Assembly (NCBI RefSeq): GCF_963675165.1
Contig: NC_087377.1
Coordinates: 17,494,518 to 17,558,517 of the forward strand
Direction of reading: 5' to 3'
Origin: Halichondria panicea
Lineage: Eukaryota > Porifera > Demospongiae > Suberitida > Halichondriidae
DNA: 64,000 nucleotides
Numbering within the stretch: the first letter of the stretch is position 1; each line of letters starts with the position of its first letter. This document shows, in pieces, positions 1-12,400 of the stretch. The position numbers and the translations under genes are program-made. The notes below the pieces were generated by a model. It worked only from the letters and a program-made list of their open reading frames with translations. It was not told the origin of the DNA and searched no databases.

Positions 1-3000
1 AATATTGCATAATTTATAGATACACTGTGACGACTCAAGTGATACCTCGCTGGCCACAGCAGTCTCTACTCCTGACAGGAACACCACGTAACCAAGGAGC
101 AAAGAAATAGACAGGTTGAGATGAATGAAGTTATGAACCTTGGTCAGTAGCTCTTTTCTAAACATCAACAGCACAGTAAGGTTTTATACATGTATAAAGC
201 TATTATAATTATAATAGTCCTTCAATAATTACCTCAATGTCAAGAAATAGAGGATAGACAACAGAAGAAAGAAGATGGAGATGGAACAACCAACATAAGT
301 CACCACTGATAGAGCAAACCTGATCTCTGGAGTTGTGTCCTACAAAAGACCAAGCATAAATAAGTAAATAAGTATTTGCTGCACGAGGCTCACATTCAGT
401 GCTCCAGTGACATCCATTAGAACAGCAAATGCTGTGAAATGACTGCTCTCACAGACAATATTATATACTCTCATTTGCTTGTCTTCATCCATACTGACTG
501 TAGTCACACCTTCTGTGGACCATGTGCTGTTGGCTGCATCACTGACAAAATAACGATAATTGTGGTAATTAAAGGTGGACAACAATAAAAGACATGAGCG
601 CTCACCTAGAAACACTCCAAAATACACATTTTGCATTTTCGGCTACTTCATTCAGAGAACTGCACACACAAGCATGAATTAGTGTTGCTTGTAAGTCCAA
701 CTACCTTTTGGGTGGTGAAATTGAAGGTTGCCTGTGCCTGAGAGTTAGTTAACTTCACATTGGAGAAGACTTGACTAGAAATAACCTGTGATACTGGTCT
801 GGTTGTGTTCCTGTATATATAAGCATACAATTAATGAGACTGAGCAGAACATGCCTTAGTATACTGCATGTTGATAAAATACATTTCAAGGTTGGTTTTT
901 GGAAGAAAATCCTCCAAGTTGGAAAACAGAATGTTGACTGCTATAACATTCCCATCTGAAAATTGAGACAGACATATCAGACATAATATATGGATATACA
1001 ATATTTTGGTTACCACCAAAGTATGAAATACCTAGAGCGCCTCTCTCCATAAGAAGAGCAGCTGGTATCACAGTTTGGGCTGAGCCTGTTTCTTCACTGA
1101 GATTGACAACTTCAGGAAAGATAATGTCATCCAGACTAGTGGTGTCAACTTCAATTGCAGCTAGCACTGGACGATAAATGCAAATAATTATACTAGCTTC
1201 AAATCAACTATCTAGTAAATGGTGAAGTATGCATACCGATGTTTTGTCTCTCAAGTGTGATCTCCGTCACGTTTCCTGTATCCACAGCTTCACTCCTCAG
1301 TGCCAATGACACATACTGACCATATAACTCTGCGTTCAACAGCAGTTGCTGACTCTCAGCAGTAGAATCCTGAGAGTATAATTATTTGCAGTTAATTATC
1401 TATATCTGTATCTGTTCTATAATATCATTATACCATTTGCAATCTTTCCCATCCTTCTGTATTCCTCTTGTCCAGAACATTGTTGAGAATGTTTATAACT
1501 TCCTGCAAGACACAATTATTTAAACAACAAAAGGAACTTAACTTATAGTCTTACTTCACTAAGATTGAGAGAAGACATGGGACTAGCAATCTCAACGTTT
1601 TGAACTAGGTAATTCACACTTGACTTGACGATCGTATTAGTAGTGCTGAGGTCTTGGGGGAATATGGTGGAGTCTCCTGTTGCATTTACACTAGTAGCCT
1701 CCGCAAGAGAAACAAGAAGGTTGTCAACTTTGTTCTGAGATGTATTGTTCTGAGATGCATTTCTAGAAAATAGTTCATTTGCCTAAATGGAGAATAGAAA
1801 ACTAGTGATGATGAAAGATCGTCATGACGATATCATGGGCTTTTAAAGAGAAGAGGGCATGCAATTCAGGCTATTCTCTCAAACTTCATCTGATTGATCT
1901 TGACGATACAGACATTATAATATCAGTATACGTCACAGTGCATGTATTTGTGTAAAGTACTACAGTAACTACAGATTCAGTCTCACCCTGTCATTAAGTG
2001 AGCTGATTACTTCCCTAGTGCAGTTATCAATGTTCACTGCTTCCCAGACACCACCCAGTGTACAGAAACGAGTCGCAGTACCTATAAATGCATGCACATC
2101 AACACACAGTCACATGGAATGATACAGTGATACCTAAAGTTATTCCATTTCCATTTTGTGGGCATTGCTGGGAATATAAAAAGCCAGCCACAGTGGCAGG
2201 GAATACAAGCCCCCATACAGAATCCTCTTCAGCTTCACACTGAACCACGCCTATAGAGATAAACCACAATTGAAGCAAAAACGTTTTCCATTCAGTTGCT
2301 ACGACCGTAAACGAGTATTAGCTAGTTGGAAATTTATATGCTTGACAATGTTTTCCAAGGCTGCATATTCCACGACTATATGCAATGTCATTGGAGCATT
2401 GTCATTTTCATTGAGAACATTCACTCTAATGCTTGCAAAACGGGGGTGGAGGGGGTGGAGGGGGTGAAGGGGGGTGGAGGGTGGGGGGGGGTGACATTGT
2501 CAGTGTAGCTTTTACTGTCATTGTGTAAGTCTGAGTTGTGGAAGCTATATTATACATGAATCAGGAGCGTATAAGTGAGTGACTTTCTGTTTAAACATGA
2601 ATAAAGAATATGGGTTACCAGCAACTTTTTTGCATAAGCTCACGTTCACAAATTGCTGCTTCTCCATCAAAAACACCAGTAGTGCTGCTACCATCTCCAG
2701 TGCAAGTCCTTGTGTTGTTACCAACCAGAACAAACCCAGCGTTACAACTGTGGCTAGCCATGGCATTAAAAGCATAGTTGCCGTTTTCATCAGAAGTAGA
2801 ACATCTGTATGTCACAAAGCCATTGGTAGAAGCAGTCAAGGGAGGACAGGTTATAGCTATAGTGAAATGAATCTGAAGCAGTAAATAATATTCATGAATA
2901 TATATAGATATACGTTAAAGCATGGGTTAACTGTAATGTTTTGTGTAAGCTTACGTTCACAAATTGCTGCTTCTCCATCAAAAACACCAGTAGTGCTGCT

Positions 3001-5044
3001 ACCATCTCCAGTGCAAGTCCTTGTGTTGTTACCAACCAGAACAAACCCAGTGTCACAACTGTGGTTAGTCATGGCATTGAAAGCATAGTTGCCGTTTTCA
3101 TCAGAAGTAGAACTGTCTGTCACAGAGCCGTTGGTAGGAGCAGTCAAGGAAGGACAGGTTATAGCTATAGTGAAATAAAGCAAATGGATCAGTATCTATT
3201 GGAGCAGTAAATGCATGACATTCATGAATAAAGCTATATATTAAAGATGTGTTAACGATAATGTTTTGAGTAAGCTTACGTTTACAAATTGCTGCTTCTC
3301 CATCAAAAACACCAGTAGTGCTGCTACCATCTCCAGTGCAAGTCCTTGTGTTGTTACCAACCAGACCAAACCCAGTGTCACAACTGTGGTTAGCCATGGT
3401 ATTGAAAGCATAGTTGCCGTTTTCATCAGAAGTAGAACTACTGTATGTCACAGAGCCATTGGTAGGAGCAGTCAAGGGAGGACAGGTTATAGCTATGGTG
3501 AAAAATGAAGCAAATGGATCAGTATAATTTTGACCTTCTATTTAAACACTCAACTTACCGGTACAGACAACTTCATCAGTTTCAGACAATGAAGCCACAA
3601 ATCCATTCAAGCAGCTACAGTTGAACTGTTCCCTGTTATTCAAACAAATAGAATTTTGACCACAGTTGCATTGTATGGGAGATAATCTCATGCCTCCAGG
3701 GTAACCATAAGAATTGTAAAAGTCGAATCCATACACTGAAACACCTAGAACAGCTGAGCTATTTTGATGGCGGATAGAATGAGCTCCAGTAGACAAACTT
3801 GTTCTACTTATGTGGCCACAAATCTCTCCACTTGAACAGACAACATTCCTCCAGCCAGTAACAATGGAATTGTCTAATAATATTTGTCCAGTTTGAAAAA
3901 ACTCAGAAGAAACATATACCGTGACATAGTTGGATGCGAAAAGAGCAAACGTTTCGACCAAATAATTATTTGTAAACTGCTCAATTGGAGGGATTATCAT
4001 CATGAATGGGTCTCCCACGTGATTACTACCCCTACCATACGCATACTGTACGACCAGTACTGGAGAAGTGGATTCAATACTACAGAAACTGTTAATAGGG
4101 ATTTCAAATTGTCTGAAGCTCCCTCCACTCTGCAACTGGAATTCACTGACTGATACGTTAGTGTTGCAGTTCACAGCTACACTTGCTGCTCGGGCACTAA
4201 GAACACGAATACGTTCACCAGAAGATCTACCCTCGAGAGATGCTACAAGAAATTTTGAGCCCCATGTCACAGTCGGAGGCACTTGTTCAACCAGGTGGTC
4301 ACAATCGAGTACAACTTGAGGAACTCTAGCACAATCAGATCCACTAAACACAGACAAAGGTTTGGAGCTAGTTATTCTTGTTCCTGTGAGATCATTACCA
4401 CTTTCAATCTGATAAGTTTCCATACTATTCAGTGTTATTGTTGAGGAGTTGAATTTGACAACAGTTTCATTTTCACAAGCCACCAACAAAATCACACTAG
4501 GAAAGTCACTATTAAAGGTGTCATAGGAGATTCCATAATATTCGTATTCATCAACTGCCATTTTAGAACATGGTAACGCTAAATAAGCATCTGTAGTATA
4601 ATGACGATAAGACATTCCATACAAATTGATGTTTCCGTCGGCTTCAACAAGGATCCCCTTGTTCCTTTCATTAACAGATAATACCTCAAAACTGGATGGA
4701 ACGTTTACCCTAGTTGAAGAGTTAGAAACATTCCCACTGATATTAATTGGAGTGACTGTGAAATTAACAGCACTTGACTCTGGGTTTGTGATAAACAATA
4801 ACAACTCGACTGTTGATTGACCATGATTTCTTGGGAAACCAACCACGAATTTTTTGCCAGCACTTGACGAGATCTCATCTAGGATTAATGAACAATTCAA
4901 GGAATACATGAATAATAGTTATATATATTATATAGACTACAAGAATTCAGTCCTACCTGTAACTTGGGCATCACAAGATGGAGCAAATGTGATGATGACT
5001 ATTGTCAATGTCAAAGTAGATCTAGCAATTCTGTAGCTGATCAT
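1..5044 (-). CDS. A1: adhesion GPCR-like protein (IgGFc-binding/EGF/sushi x3/HormR/GAIN), partial and frameshifted before GPS
   Basis: Multi-exon minus-strand gene whose 3' end lies beyond the left edge. Exon 1 (about 4957-5044) starts with ATG and encodes a signal peptide ending near PSCDAQVT. Exon 2 (about 3559-4878) encodes an IgGFc-binding N-terminal domain plus an EGF module. Three phase-1 sushi exons follow (3280-3492, 2955-3164, 2644-2856), then HormR exons (about 2134-2251 and 1988-2080), GAIN exons (about 1782 down to 606), the GPS exon (394-544), TM1 (233-340) and TM2 (about 48-167). The family consists of cell-surface receptors autoproteolysed at the GPS. Compared with A2 and A3, A1 lacks 2 bp at about 650/651, so the frame hits TGA at 648-650, right before the GPS. 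As read it would make a secreted or membrane-less ectodomain. It could be a recent pseudogene or a sequence error. Domain calls are firm; exon edges are approximate. Confidence 0.8.
2440..2500 (+). repeat. G-rich tandem tract in A1 intron
   Basis: Repeats of GGGGGTGGA with runs of up to nine G on the plus strand, so C-rich on the transcribed gene strand. The matching intron of A2 (about 14318-14350) has a shorter version, so the tract varies in length. It could form a G-quadruplex on the plus strand. No function is shown. Confidence 0.7.
2644..3492 (-). other. A1 three sushi (CCP) domain exons
   Basis: Three exons of 213, 210 and 213 bp (3280-3492, 2955-3164, 2644-2856), each symmetric phase 1 and each coding one sushi-like domain. 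Each begins ITCP-LTAPTNG, contains SCDTGF and TRTCTGDG, and ends GVFDGEAAIC. The spacing of four cysteines fits sushi/CCP. The usual tryptophan before the last cysteine is replaced by phenylalanine (GVFDG). The three exons are almost identical to each other and to the A2 set, which indicates recent exon duplication or gene conversion. Confidence 0.75.
3559..4878 (-). other. A1 exon 2: IgGFc-binding N-terminal domain plus EGF
   Basis: One 1.3-kb open exon of about 440 codons. It shows hallmarks of the IgGFc-binding (FCGBP N-terminal) domain: [17 protein letters not shown], an [15 protein letters not shown] segment, then GVSVYGF and SYGYPGGM near the end. A six-cysteine EGF follows (CNCGQNSICLNN, then FNCSCLNGF). 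Acceptor cctag is at about 4879 and donor GTAAG at 3558. The exon starts and ends in phase 1, so it is a movable module. The same exon occurs in A2 (15396-16716), A3 (26072-27379) and A4 (29299-30623). Confidence 0.85.
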
Positions 5045-5260
5045 TATTAATTTTTAGCAACTGACTGAATTTAGCCTGTATCTATTTCGTGAGGAAAAAC
5101 GATATATTGATGTTTAGAGCTAGCCTAACTATTTCCATGGACTCCACAGTTTGTCAGATACAAATCTTGGTCTATAGCAGATCAAGGAACAGTTTGGTTA
5201 AATATCGGTCCTCAAACTGAGAACATATATTTTGCTCGTAGATAAACTTTTCTGGTTCAG
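5045..5260 (-). promoter_or_regulatory. Conserved block upstream of A1 exon 1
   Basis: The 200 bp before the ATG contains GTGAGG-AAAACGATATAT, a GTTTAGAGCTAGC element and GCCATGGACTCCACAGTT (some read in reverse). The same words in the same order occur upstream of A2 (16853-17060), A3 (27532-27715) and A4 (30763-30985). Conservation across four paralogs suggests promoter or 5'UTR sequence, but it may simply reflect recent duplication. No TATA box is assigned. Confidence 0.35.
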
Positions 5261-6660
5261 GTGTCCAAACTTTCAAGGTTGAGTCACATCAGAGATGTCC
5301 TTTGTCTTTGCACTTGATCCAGAGATATAAACAGTCTTAAAGGTATCGGAAGATCAAGAAGATGAATCTGATTAATAGGATAACTCAGTACAATAAACAA
5401 ATGAATCTTATCATTAATAGACCTAATTAAGCTGTTACGTTATTACGTATTCGTACTTAGAAAAGTATATGCTTCTAAAATCATGATAATTACGATTTCT
5501 TACTTTTAGTTTAAAAAGATATTTCAATTTTCTATTATTAATCGATACTTGAGAGAGTCACCCGCAACAATAGCGTAAAGCACGCCAGTTTCAAAAAAAA
5601 TTTTGCAGAGAAAAAAATTTTTTTATGTGTCGACCATTTACCGTTGTGGTGAAGATAAAAATGCATATTTTAGCAACTGGTTGATCAACAGATTTAGTTC
5701 TATTCAGTGAGGCAAAAATGCTCACTATAGCCATGCAGGCTAAATCTCTGAAATCAAGCCCCTCCCCTAGATTTACTATAACCCCCCCTAGATCTATTTA
5801 ACCCCCCCCCCGTAGTGGGTGCTATTAATTGAGAATCACAGCCCCGTAGATGCAGTTTTAGAGTCCCCTGTCAAGAGGAATGAATGAAAATGACACATTA
5901 CACTCTATATACACATTTTCTCATGTACATTGTATATACATTGTACAAACATGATTTTTACAAGTGATGGCAACAAATGTGACATAGCAACGAGTGAGAC
6001 TGTTTAAATACAACAGCTAGCACCTTCTACTCGACTGACTAAGTATATAAGTAAGTAAATAACATCCTTGGAAAGCATTTTCTCAAAGAAAAACTCAAAA
6101 ACGTCTCACTCCGATCCATGCCTATATTATTACAATTGAGCGCCAAGTAAATTATGGAATAATTATTTGTTGCTGCATGGCTATACAGTATACCATGCAC
6201 TGTCACAAGGTTTTGCCCCAATTGTGGATGCATGATAACTGCACGAATTGCAACACCGTATACGTACTGGTTACTGTTATACGTAGATACCACTATTGCA
6301 GCACTGTACCGAGTTAGTGTTATACGTAGATACCACTATATTGGCTATAATTATCAGAGTTAGTGGTATCTATGTTATTGGCTATAATTATCACCAAGAG
6401 TTCATTAGGAAGAGTATGCAACTCCAATAGACTGTGCACAAAAGGCATTCCGTCTGACCTACCACAGATGCTCACTATTGTAACGGCAACTAGTAGGAAA
6501 GGCAATGAATAAATTAGTAACTATGTTATTCATTGCCTCTCCTACTACTGGCACTTAATTAAATAGTGATGATTATCTTTGTCACTATTATGACTTCTAT
6601 GGTTTTAAGTGGGAGTTGTGTACTCTTAGTCCTAGAGTGACTCTTGTTCCTTGATTATAG
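5261..6660. other. Non-coding spacer upstream of A1
   Basis: AT-rich with no convincing exon. Parts (for example 5570-5640 and 5680-5760) match the spacers at 17690-17910 and 31560-31790, so this is one copy of the segmental duplication. Around 6270-6400 there are direct and inverted copies of GTTATACGTAGATACCACTA. Near 6490-6540 there is an inverted repeat around AGGCAATGAATAA. Confidence 0.6.
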
Positions 6661-6666
6661 GCATGT

Positions 6667-6745
6667 CTACATCTGTAGCTCTCTTTGTGTCGGACTTGGA
6701 GGCCATATCTGTAGCTCTCTTTGTGTCAGACTCTGGATTGCTATA
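6667..6745. repeat. 36-bp minisatellite, 2 units
   Basis: The unit reads approximately CTGTAGCTCTCTTTGTGTCG followed by GACTTGGAGGCCATAT. Two units are present here, the second ending TCAGACTCTGG. The orthologous spacer positions have four units (18227-18372) and three units (32158-32272). Confidence 0.8.
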
Positions 6746-7317
6746 TTTGGTCTAGTTGTTCGCCTAACGGTTATAAAAGCAAAACTCGGCTTGTGATCAA
6801 GGCTAGTATATTTGATCAAAATGCTGAAACAGGTATATACTGATATAAGCAAAACAGTATACTATTTTTGTCTGCTTTCTACTCTATCAGTGTAGGCTAC
6901 TGATTTTGTGTGTGTTAAATTGGTTTGTGCAAAGTCATAAAAATTTAATTGAATTCAACATGATTGTGCATGTGTAGTGATCTTTACCAAATTTAATTAT
7001 CAATGGTCTCGATTCAAGGCCAATTGAGGCTACTGATTTAAATTTTAACATCACACTAAGTCTTGGCTATATATAATATTATAGTAATAATGTGTATTAA
7101 TGTGTGCACGGAGATGAGTATAATGCACTCACTGCGCTCATGCGTTACGTAAGCCTCAAGCATTACAATAACTTCGAACTTATTGCACACTTAAAAAGCC
7201 TGACATTTAAGGTACAGTCACATGACTGCATTTAAAGAATGTCATTGGTAGTAGATCACATGATCAGCATTACATTAACTTCTCCATGTATGAACCTGTG
7301 ATTGTACCTTGATAACT

Positions 7318-8117
7318 TCTAAGAAAACATCGCGCTCATTGAAGGCTCCAACTCTACTTCTAAATGGTTATGTACTGCAGCAGGTTTCTAACTACAAGTA
7401 TTTAGGAATTACCATATCGGCTGACTTGAGCTGGCACACTCACATCAATACGATTTGTAATAAAACAAGGAAGTTGATAGGTCTCCTACATCGCAGGTTC
7501 TCTGGGAATTCTTCTTCAACAACACTGTTAAAGTTGTATACATCGTTCGTGAGATCACATCTGGAATACGCATCCTCTGTATGGAACCCATTTCACAAGT
7601 GTGAAATAAACAATTTAGAAAAAGTCCAGAGATTTGCTATGAGAGTCTGTCTGAAGAAATGGAATTTGAAAAGTGAAGAATTGCTCACCTTTACCAGGCT
7701 TCCTTCTCTGCAGCTGAGGCGCCTTGCTGCGGTGCTATGCCACCTTTTCAAAATACTACACAATCTAACTGACTTCCCAAACAACCCAGCAACCAAGAGA
7801 AATATGACTTACAGTAGTAGAACTGTTAACTGTTTTACTCTGGTCCCCTACCAATGTAGAACATCCTTTTACAAATTCTCATTTTTTCCGCATGCAATCA
7901 CAATATGGAATAGGCTGGTTAGCCACAAGGACTTTACTTTAGTAGACTGTACTAGTATAAGTTCATTTAAGTCACATCTGTATTCACATCTAGTTGACAT
8001 GTTGTAACTATTAAAACGTATGTTATAGGACTCACTTCACCCTAGCTTTGTAGCTATTTGTGTATCCTTGCAATTAATTGCTAAATCTTTCATAAAAAAA
8101 AAAAGATAAAAAAAACT
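7318..8117 (+). mobile_element. 5'-truncated non-LTR retrotransposon (LINE) 3' fragment
   Basis: An open frame to 8007 (about 230 codons) encodes the C-terminal part of a LINE reverse transcriptase polyprotein. Signs are YKYLGITISADLSWHTHI, then SFVRSHLEYASSVWNP and LEKVQRFAMR, all typical of the region after the catalytic domain in jockey/CR1/L2-type elements. The polymerase core itself is absent. A short 3'UTR ends in an A-rich tail (8092-8115). The spacer at 32837-32850 is the uninterrupted empty site, so both ends can be placed. A short AACT duplication (7314-7317 and 8114-8117) flanks it. The copy is dead on arrival. Confidence 0.85.
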
Positions 8118-8377
8118 GCTTCTCAGAAATGAAACCATACAGAAACTAGGGGCTACAATATCATCGTTAACATTAATTTTGTTTACTATAATTATATCTG
8201 TACAGAATTGTCTATTGAATAATGTGCCTGAGGAAATAAGTTGATTTGACTGCAACTTTATGTTTCGTTTTGCCGTCTGGGATAAGATAATCATTACACA
8301 AAATTTAACTTTATTTCCTCACTTGTGCATAAGCTTCATTAGACTCCACTTGAATGTCTTGTGCTCTTGTGTTGCAG

Positions 8378-8640
8378 TCGCTGTGGTTACATCTCAAGCC
8401 AAGAGCTCTGCAAAGCTATTGGAGGGATTAAACCAAGGTTTGCCTAAACTATAGGGATTGGCAAAGTGTCAGGGAGCACCCTCTCCTCGCATATACGAAA
8501 GATGGAGCTGAAAGAAACGGATGATCGATCTTCAGAGAGTTGCTCGTGTGCTGGGAGGAAAGAAACAAAGAAGGGAACAAAGATGGCTGCTGCTCTGGAG
8601 AAAAACTGTTAAGACTGTTAGCAGTGTCACAGTAGGTGAT
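8378..8640 (+). pseudogene. CTU1: CTU1 last-exon fragment, decayed copy
   Basis: After a splice-acceptor-like TTGTGTTGCAG, the plus strand reads SRCGYISSQELCK, the C-terminal zinc-ribbon of CTU1/Ncs6, the cytosolic tRNA 2-thiolation enzyme. Compared with the intact copy at 33265-33544 it has lost about 8 bp near 8415, and a TAG then ends the frame around 8450. Downstream sequence still matches the intact copy to about 8635. No other CTU1 exon was found nearby. It is a passenger of the segmental duplication. Confidence 0.75.
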
Positions 8641-9470
8641 AGCAAACACCTGCTGGACTTTTAAATTATGTGTGTCAATGTTTCTTTCCACGTACATTAT
8701 TTATCCATTAATCTACATGCCAAATAATATTTATTATTAATGATTTTCGTCAATTTCTGCTACCTATAACCTTGCCTGGTTCATGTATATACAGATTTCT
8801 GATACAATTAAGCAATTGCAAGTTCCCATGCACCTAGCCTTGTTCCCATGCACCTATAGCCTTGTTCCCAAGCCGATCTGTCCGTTAGGTCGCCTCCTAG
8901 TTATCAACCTATAGCATCATTTTAGAGACAAATCGGCCTGGGAACGAGGCTAGCTCCCACTGACTCAGTTTTGACCCCATTGGTAACCATTGGTAACCCA
9001 CACCCAATATACCATAATTATAGTGAAGCCCCTCCCAATTTCCACATATTAAATGGTTGGAATGCACATGCAGGGCCGGGATTCTTGATGTTTTCGGAGA
9101 ACTGCAAATCAGGACATGATGATGTTTTTTGTGAGGGGAAATTTCTATATGTATAGCTATATATAAGTCCACGGATGTGATTGGACCAATTATATCAGAA
9201 ATGGATTAGATTTAGAGATGAATGTGAGGATTTGGAGTGGCGGAAATATACACTGACCGGATTTTAGTTTCTCGGTAAAAGTTTGGTGGTTTGGCGCAGA
9301 TCGTTGCCATTCGATTGTGCATGTTTGTATGTTCACAACGTCATAATGCGGTGAGAATATAAATAGTATACATGCAGATCGATCTATACAATAACAAAAA
9401 ACAATAAATAACATTCCGCTAGTATAGCGGGCAGTATATAGTGTATATGTATACCTTATCAATAATTATG
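8641..9470. other. Spacer downstream of A2, no gene seen
   Basis: AT-rich sequence matching 18665-19440, the 3' flank of A3, including a repeated CTAGCCTTGTTCCCATGCA motif and inverted copies of ACAAATCGGCCTGGGA near 8870-8950. No convincing exon. The last part presumably holds the A2 3'UTR. Confidence 0.5.
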
Positions 9471-12400
9471 CTATGTTAGTAGCCGTGCTTTAAGGCTTTC
9501 CTGTGAGTTAGAAAAACCTTTTATCCAATTAAAGGTCATAGGTTTGTGCCACTCTTCATCATTTTCAAGCAATCCAGCAATGTACGACTTCTCTGAGCCG
9601 AATTCAGATGCAGCAGTCTCATCGACTTTAATGGCTTCATCTTGCATGGTACTATGGTCATGTTTGCTGAAACTAGAGAGACTTGGCTTGAGCTGAACAC
9701 CACTCGTCGGATTCTTACTCTGCATGCATATAATAGATATTTCACAGTCCTACTATAATTTCTTATGGAAACGAGCATATAATACACTCCAATAATTATA
9801 TGCATATATATAATTATTGACATACCAGATTGTTTTTTCCTGAGGCAGAAATTGATACAACGCTATCCATTCTCTTTCTGCACTGCTTTAGGAAGTTTGT
9901 GACCTAAAAATTAGAAGTGATCTATATATAGACATAAAAATGCTAAAAAATGAAACACGCACCTTTTCACTCCTGAGCACATGGAAGATGAACATGAACA
10001 AGCCTTGCAGTGAGTTAAAGATAGAGAACAACCATGCAAACACAATAGCGCTGCTGTTGACTGAGAGTAGACCAAACACCCAAGTCAGCCCGAGCAATGG
10101 AAGGAGAATGATGGTGGCCTTGAAGAGTTGTCTGTATGTATAAGCATTGGGATCCAACGTGTTACTGAATAGCACGAATGAGAGTTGACACACTCACGAG
10201 AATAATTGTAACTGAGATTCCTTTTTTCCACTTCGTTGCATGGTTGACTTTCTCTGATTATAGACACTGCGCAAAGCAGCCAAGAGGAAGAATACATTCA
10301 CCTGTACAGCAGGGGCGTAGGCAGGAATTTGAGGAAGGGAGGGCTGAGCTGTTAGGGTGCGAAGCGCCAGAAACTACTTGGCGCAGAGCGCCGAAATTTT
10401 TCGGCAGCCGGAAGCCACACCCCCTAATTAATGACTCTTTGCGCATGTGCAAGAAATAGCCACACCTTGCTTCAAGTAATAATACTGCTAAAGCTAGCTA
10501 GCTAGCCGTAGCTAGCTAGCTTAGTTGCACTAAAGAATCAAAGTTACTAGTATAGTATAGCTAGCTCTTGGACATGCTGTTTGTCTGCCACTAATCTATA
10601 CCAGTAATTCCCAGGCTGGACTCATCAGAGAAGGTGGGGCTCTTAGTGTAGTTTTTGCAGAGAAAGGGGGGGCTCCAGCCCCCAAAGCCCTCCCCCTCCC
10701 TACGCCCCTGTACAGGTATAGTCGTCATAATTTATAAGGGTAAACTAATGAGTGCAGATGTGTACTATCAAAAACTGCTGCTATATTATACAATGAGGCA
10801 GATTTGTACTCTGAGTCAAAAACTGCTGCTATATATATATATATACACTATCGATGCATTTGCAAGCTATACAGATCTCACCAGAACAACTAGTAGCATC
10901 GGTACAACAAATGCCCATATGGCTCCTTTATCACCGGCACCAACAGCAATCCAACAACTGAATGTTATAATATAGGGATGAATAAATATTGTCAGTAGTA
11001 AAGATTTAAAATTATACATGCATTGATATTTGCGCTGGAATTACTTTACACAAATACATGCAAAATAATTGCACGCATTCTATTGGAAATGCATATAATT
11101 ATATAGGAAACGCTGTATTATCAGTGGCGTAATTTCTCAGTGGGAGGAGGGGTTCTAGTTTTTTTAATGGGAAAAAGTACGGCTATCTACATAGTGCAGC
11201 TTGATAAGTCATCTCTATAGAGATGACTTAATATAGCCTCGAAAGATGGGGGGGAAGCCCCTTCCTACACCACTGATTATGTTGTAACATGCATGCAGTT
11301 GTCTATAGGGTTCCACTGAATTACGAACACTTACTATTCTTTTGTGCCATACTGGTCATGAATCAGTGCAGCAGATATAGCCACCGGTATCACTGGAACA
11401 ACTGCAAGAAACACATACCCAATGTTTTATCTTAATAATAATTATTTTCATAATTTACCCCATCCAATAATAAAGAATATCCACCATTTCTTGGATATTT
11501 GGTTGAAGACAAGCACCAACATCAGATAGAGCATGATTCCCCTCACACAGCATCCAAAAGAACACAGTAGTGAACAGGTAGTGAAGGAGAGCAGCCACAA
11601 ACGCACATGCTACCTGCGAACATTAAATGATCAATATATAGAGTATCATAATTATATATACAGACTCTCGCTAATCCGGCTCTCTGAATTATGGCCACCT
11701 CGGTCGTTTTGTATATACTAACATAGCTATATAGGTATCTGCGATCTTATTATTGCGATGAATAAGCACTCGCAAAGTTCACAAATGGAGTAGTCACTAT
11801 TAATTTATGATATATAAGGCTTGCTCATAAATATGAATTTCAGCTGCATGTGTCTGTTAAAGTTTTAAGGTAAACTGTATACCAGCTATATATTATATAT
11901 ATATAATATTGCATAATTTATAGATACACTGTGACGACTCAAGTGATACCTCGCTGGCCACAGCAGTCTCTACTCCTGACAGGAACACCACGTAACCAAG
12001 GAGCAAAGAAATAGACAGGTTGAGATGAATGAAGTTATGAACCTTGGTCAGTAGCTCTTTTCTAAACATCAACAACACAGTAAGGTTTTATACATGTATA
12101 AAGCTATTATATAATAGTCCTTCAATAATTACCTCAATGTCAAGAAATAGAGGATAGACAACAGAAGAAAGAAGATGGAGATGGAACAACCAACATAAGT
12201 CACCACTGATAGAGCAAACCTGATCTCTGGAGTTGTGTTCTACAAAAGACCAAGCATATAAATAAGTAAATTAGTTCGCTGCAAGAGGCTCACATTCAGT
12301 GCTCCAGTGACATCCATTAGAACAGCAAATGCTGTGAAATGACTGCTCTCACAGACAATATTATATACTCTCATTTGCTTGTCTTCATCCACACTGACTG

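Noticed and set aside
2579..3508. Plus-strand open frames of 80-100 codons with a repeated protein sequence across the sushi region
   Set aside because: They are antisense shadows of the three near-identical sushi exons; the minus-strand frame has cysteine spacing and splice sites, the plus strand has neither.
6039..6293. 84-codon minus-strand frame in the spacer upstream of A1
   Set aside because: Composition is non-coding-like, it overlaps direct repeats, and the sister spacers do not preserve it.
10480..10530. Palindromic GCTAGCTAGC stretch
   Set aside because: Simple AGCT repeat inside the 401-bp MITE; no evidence for a regulatory role.
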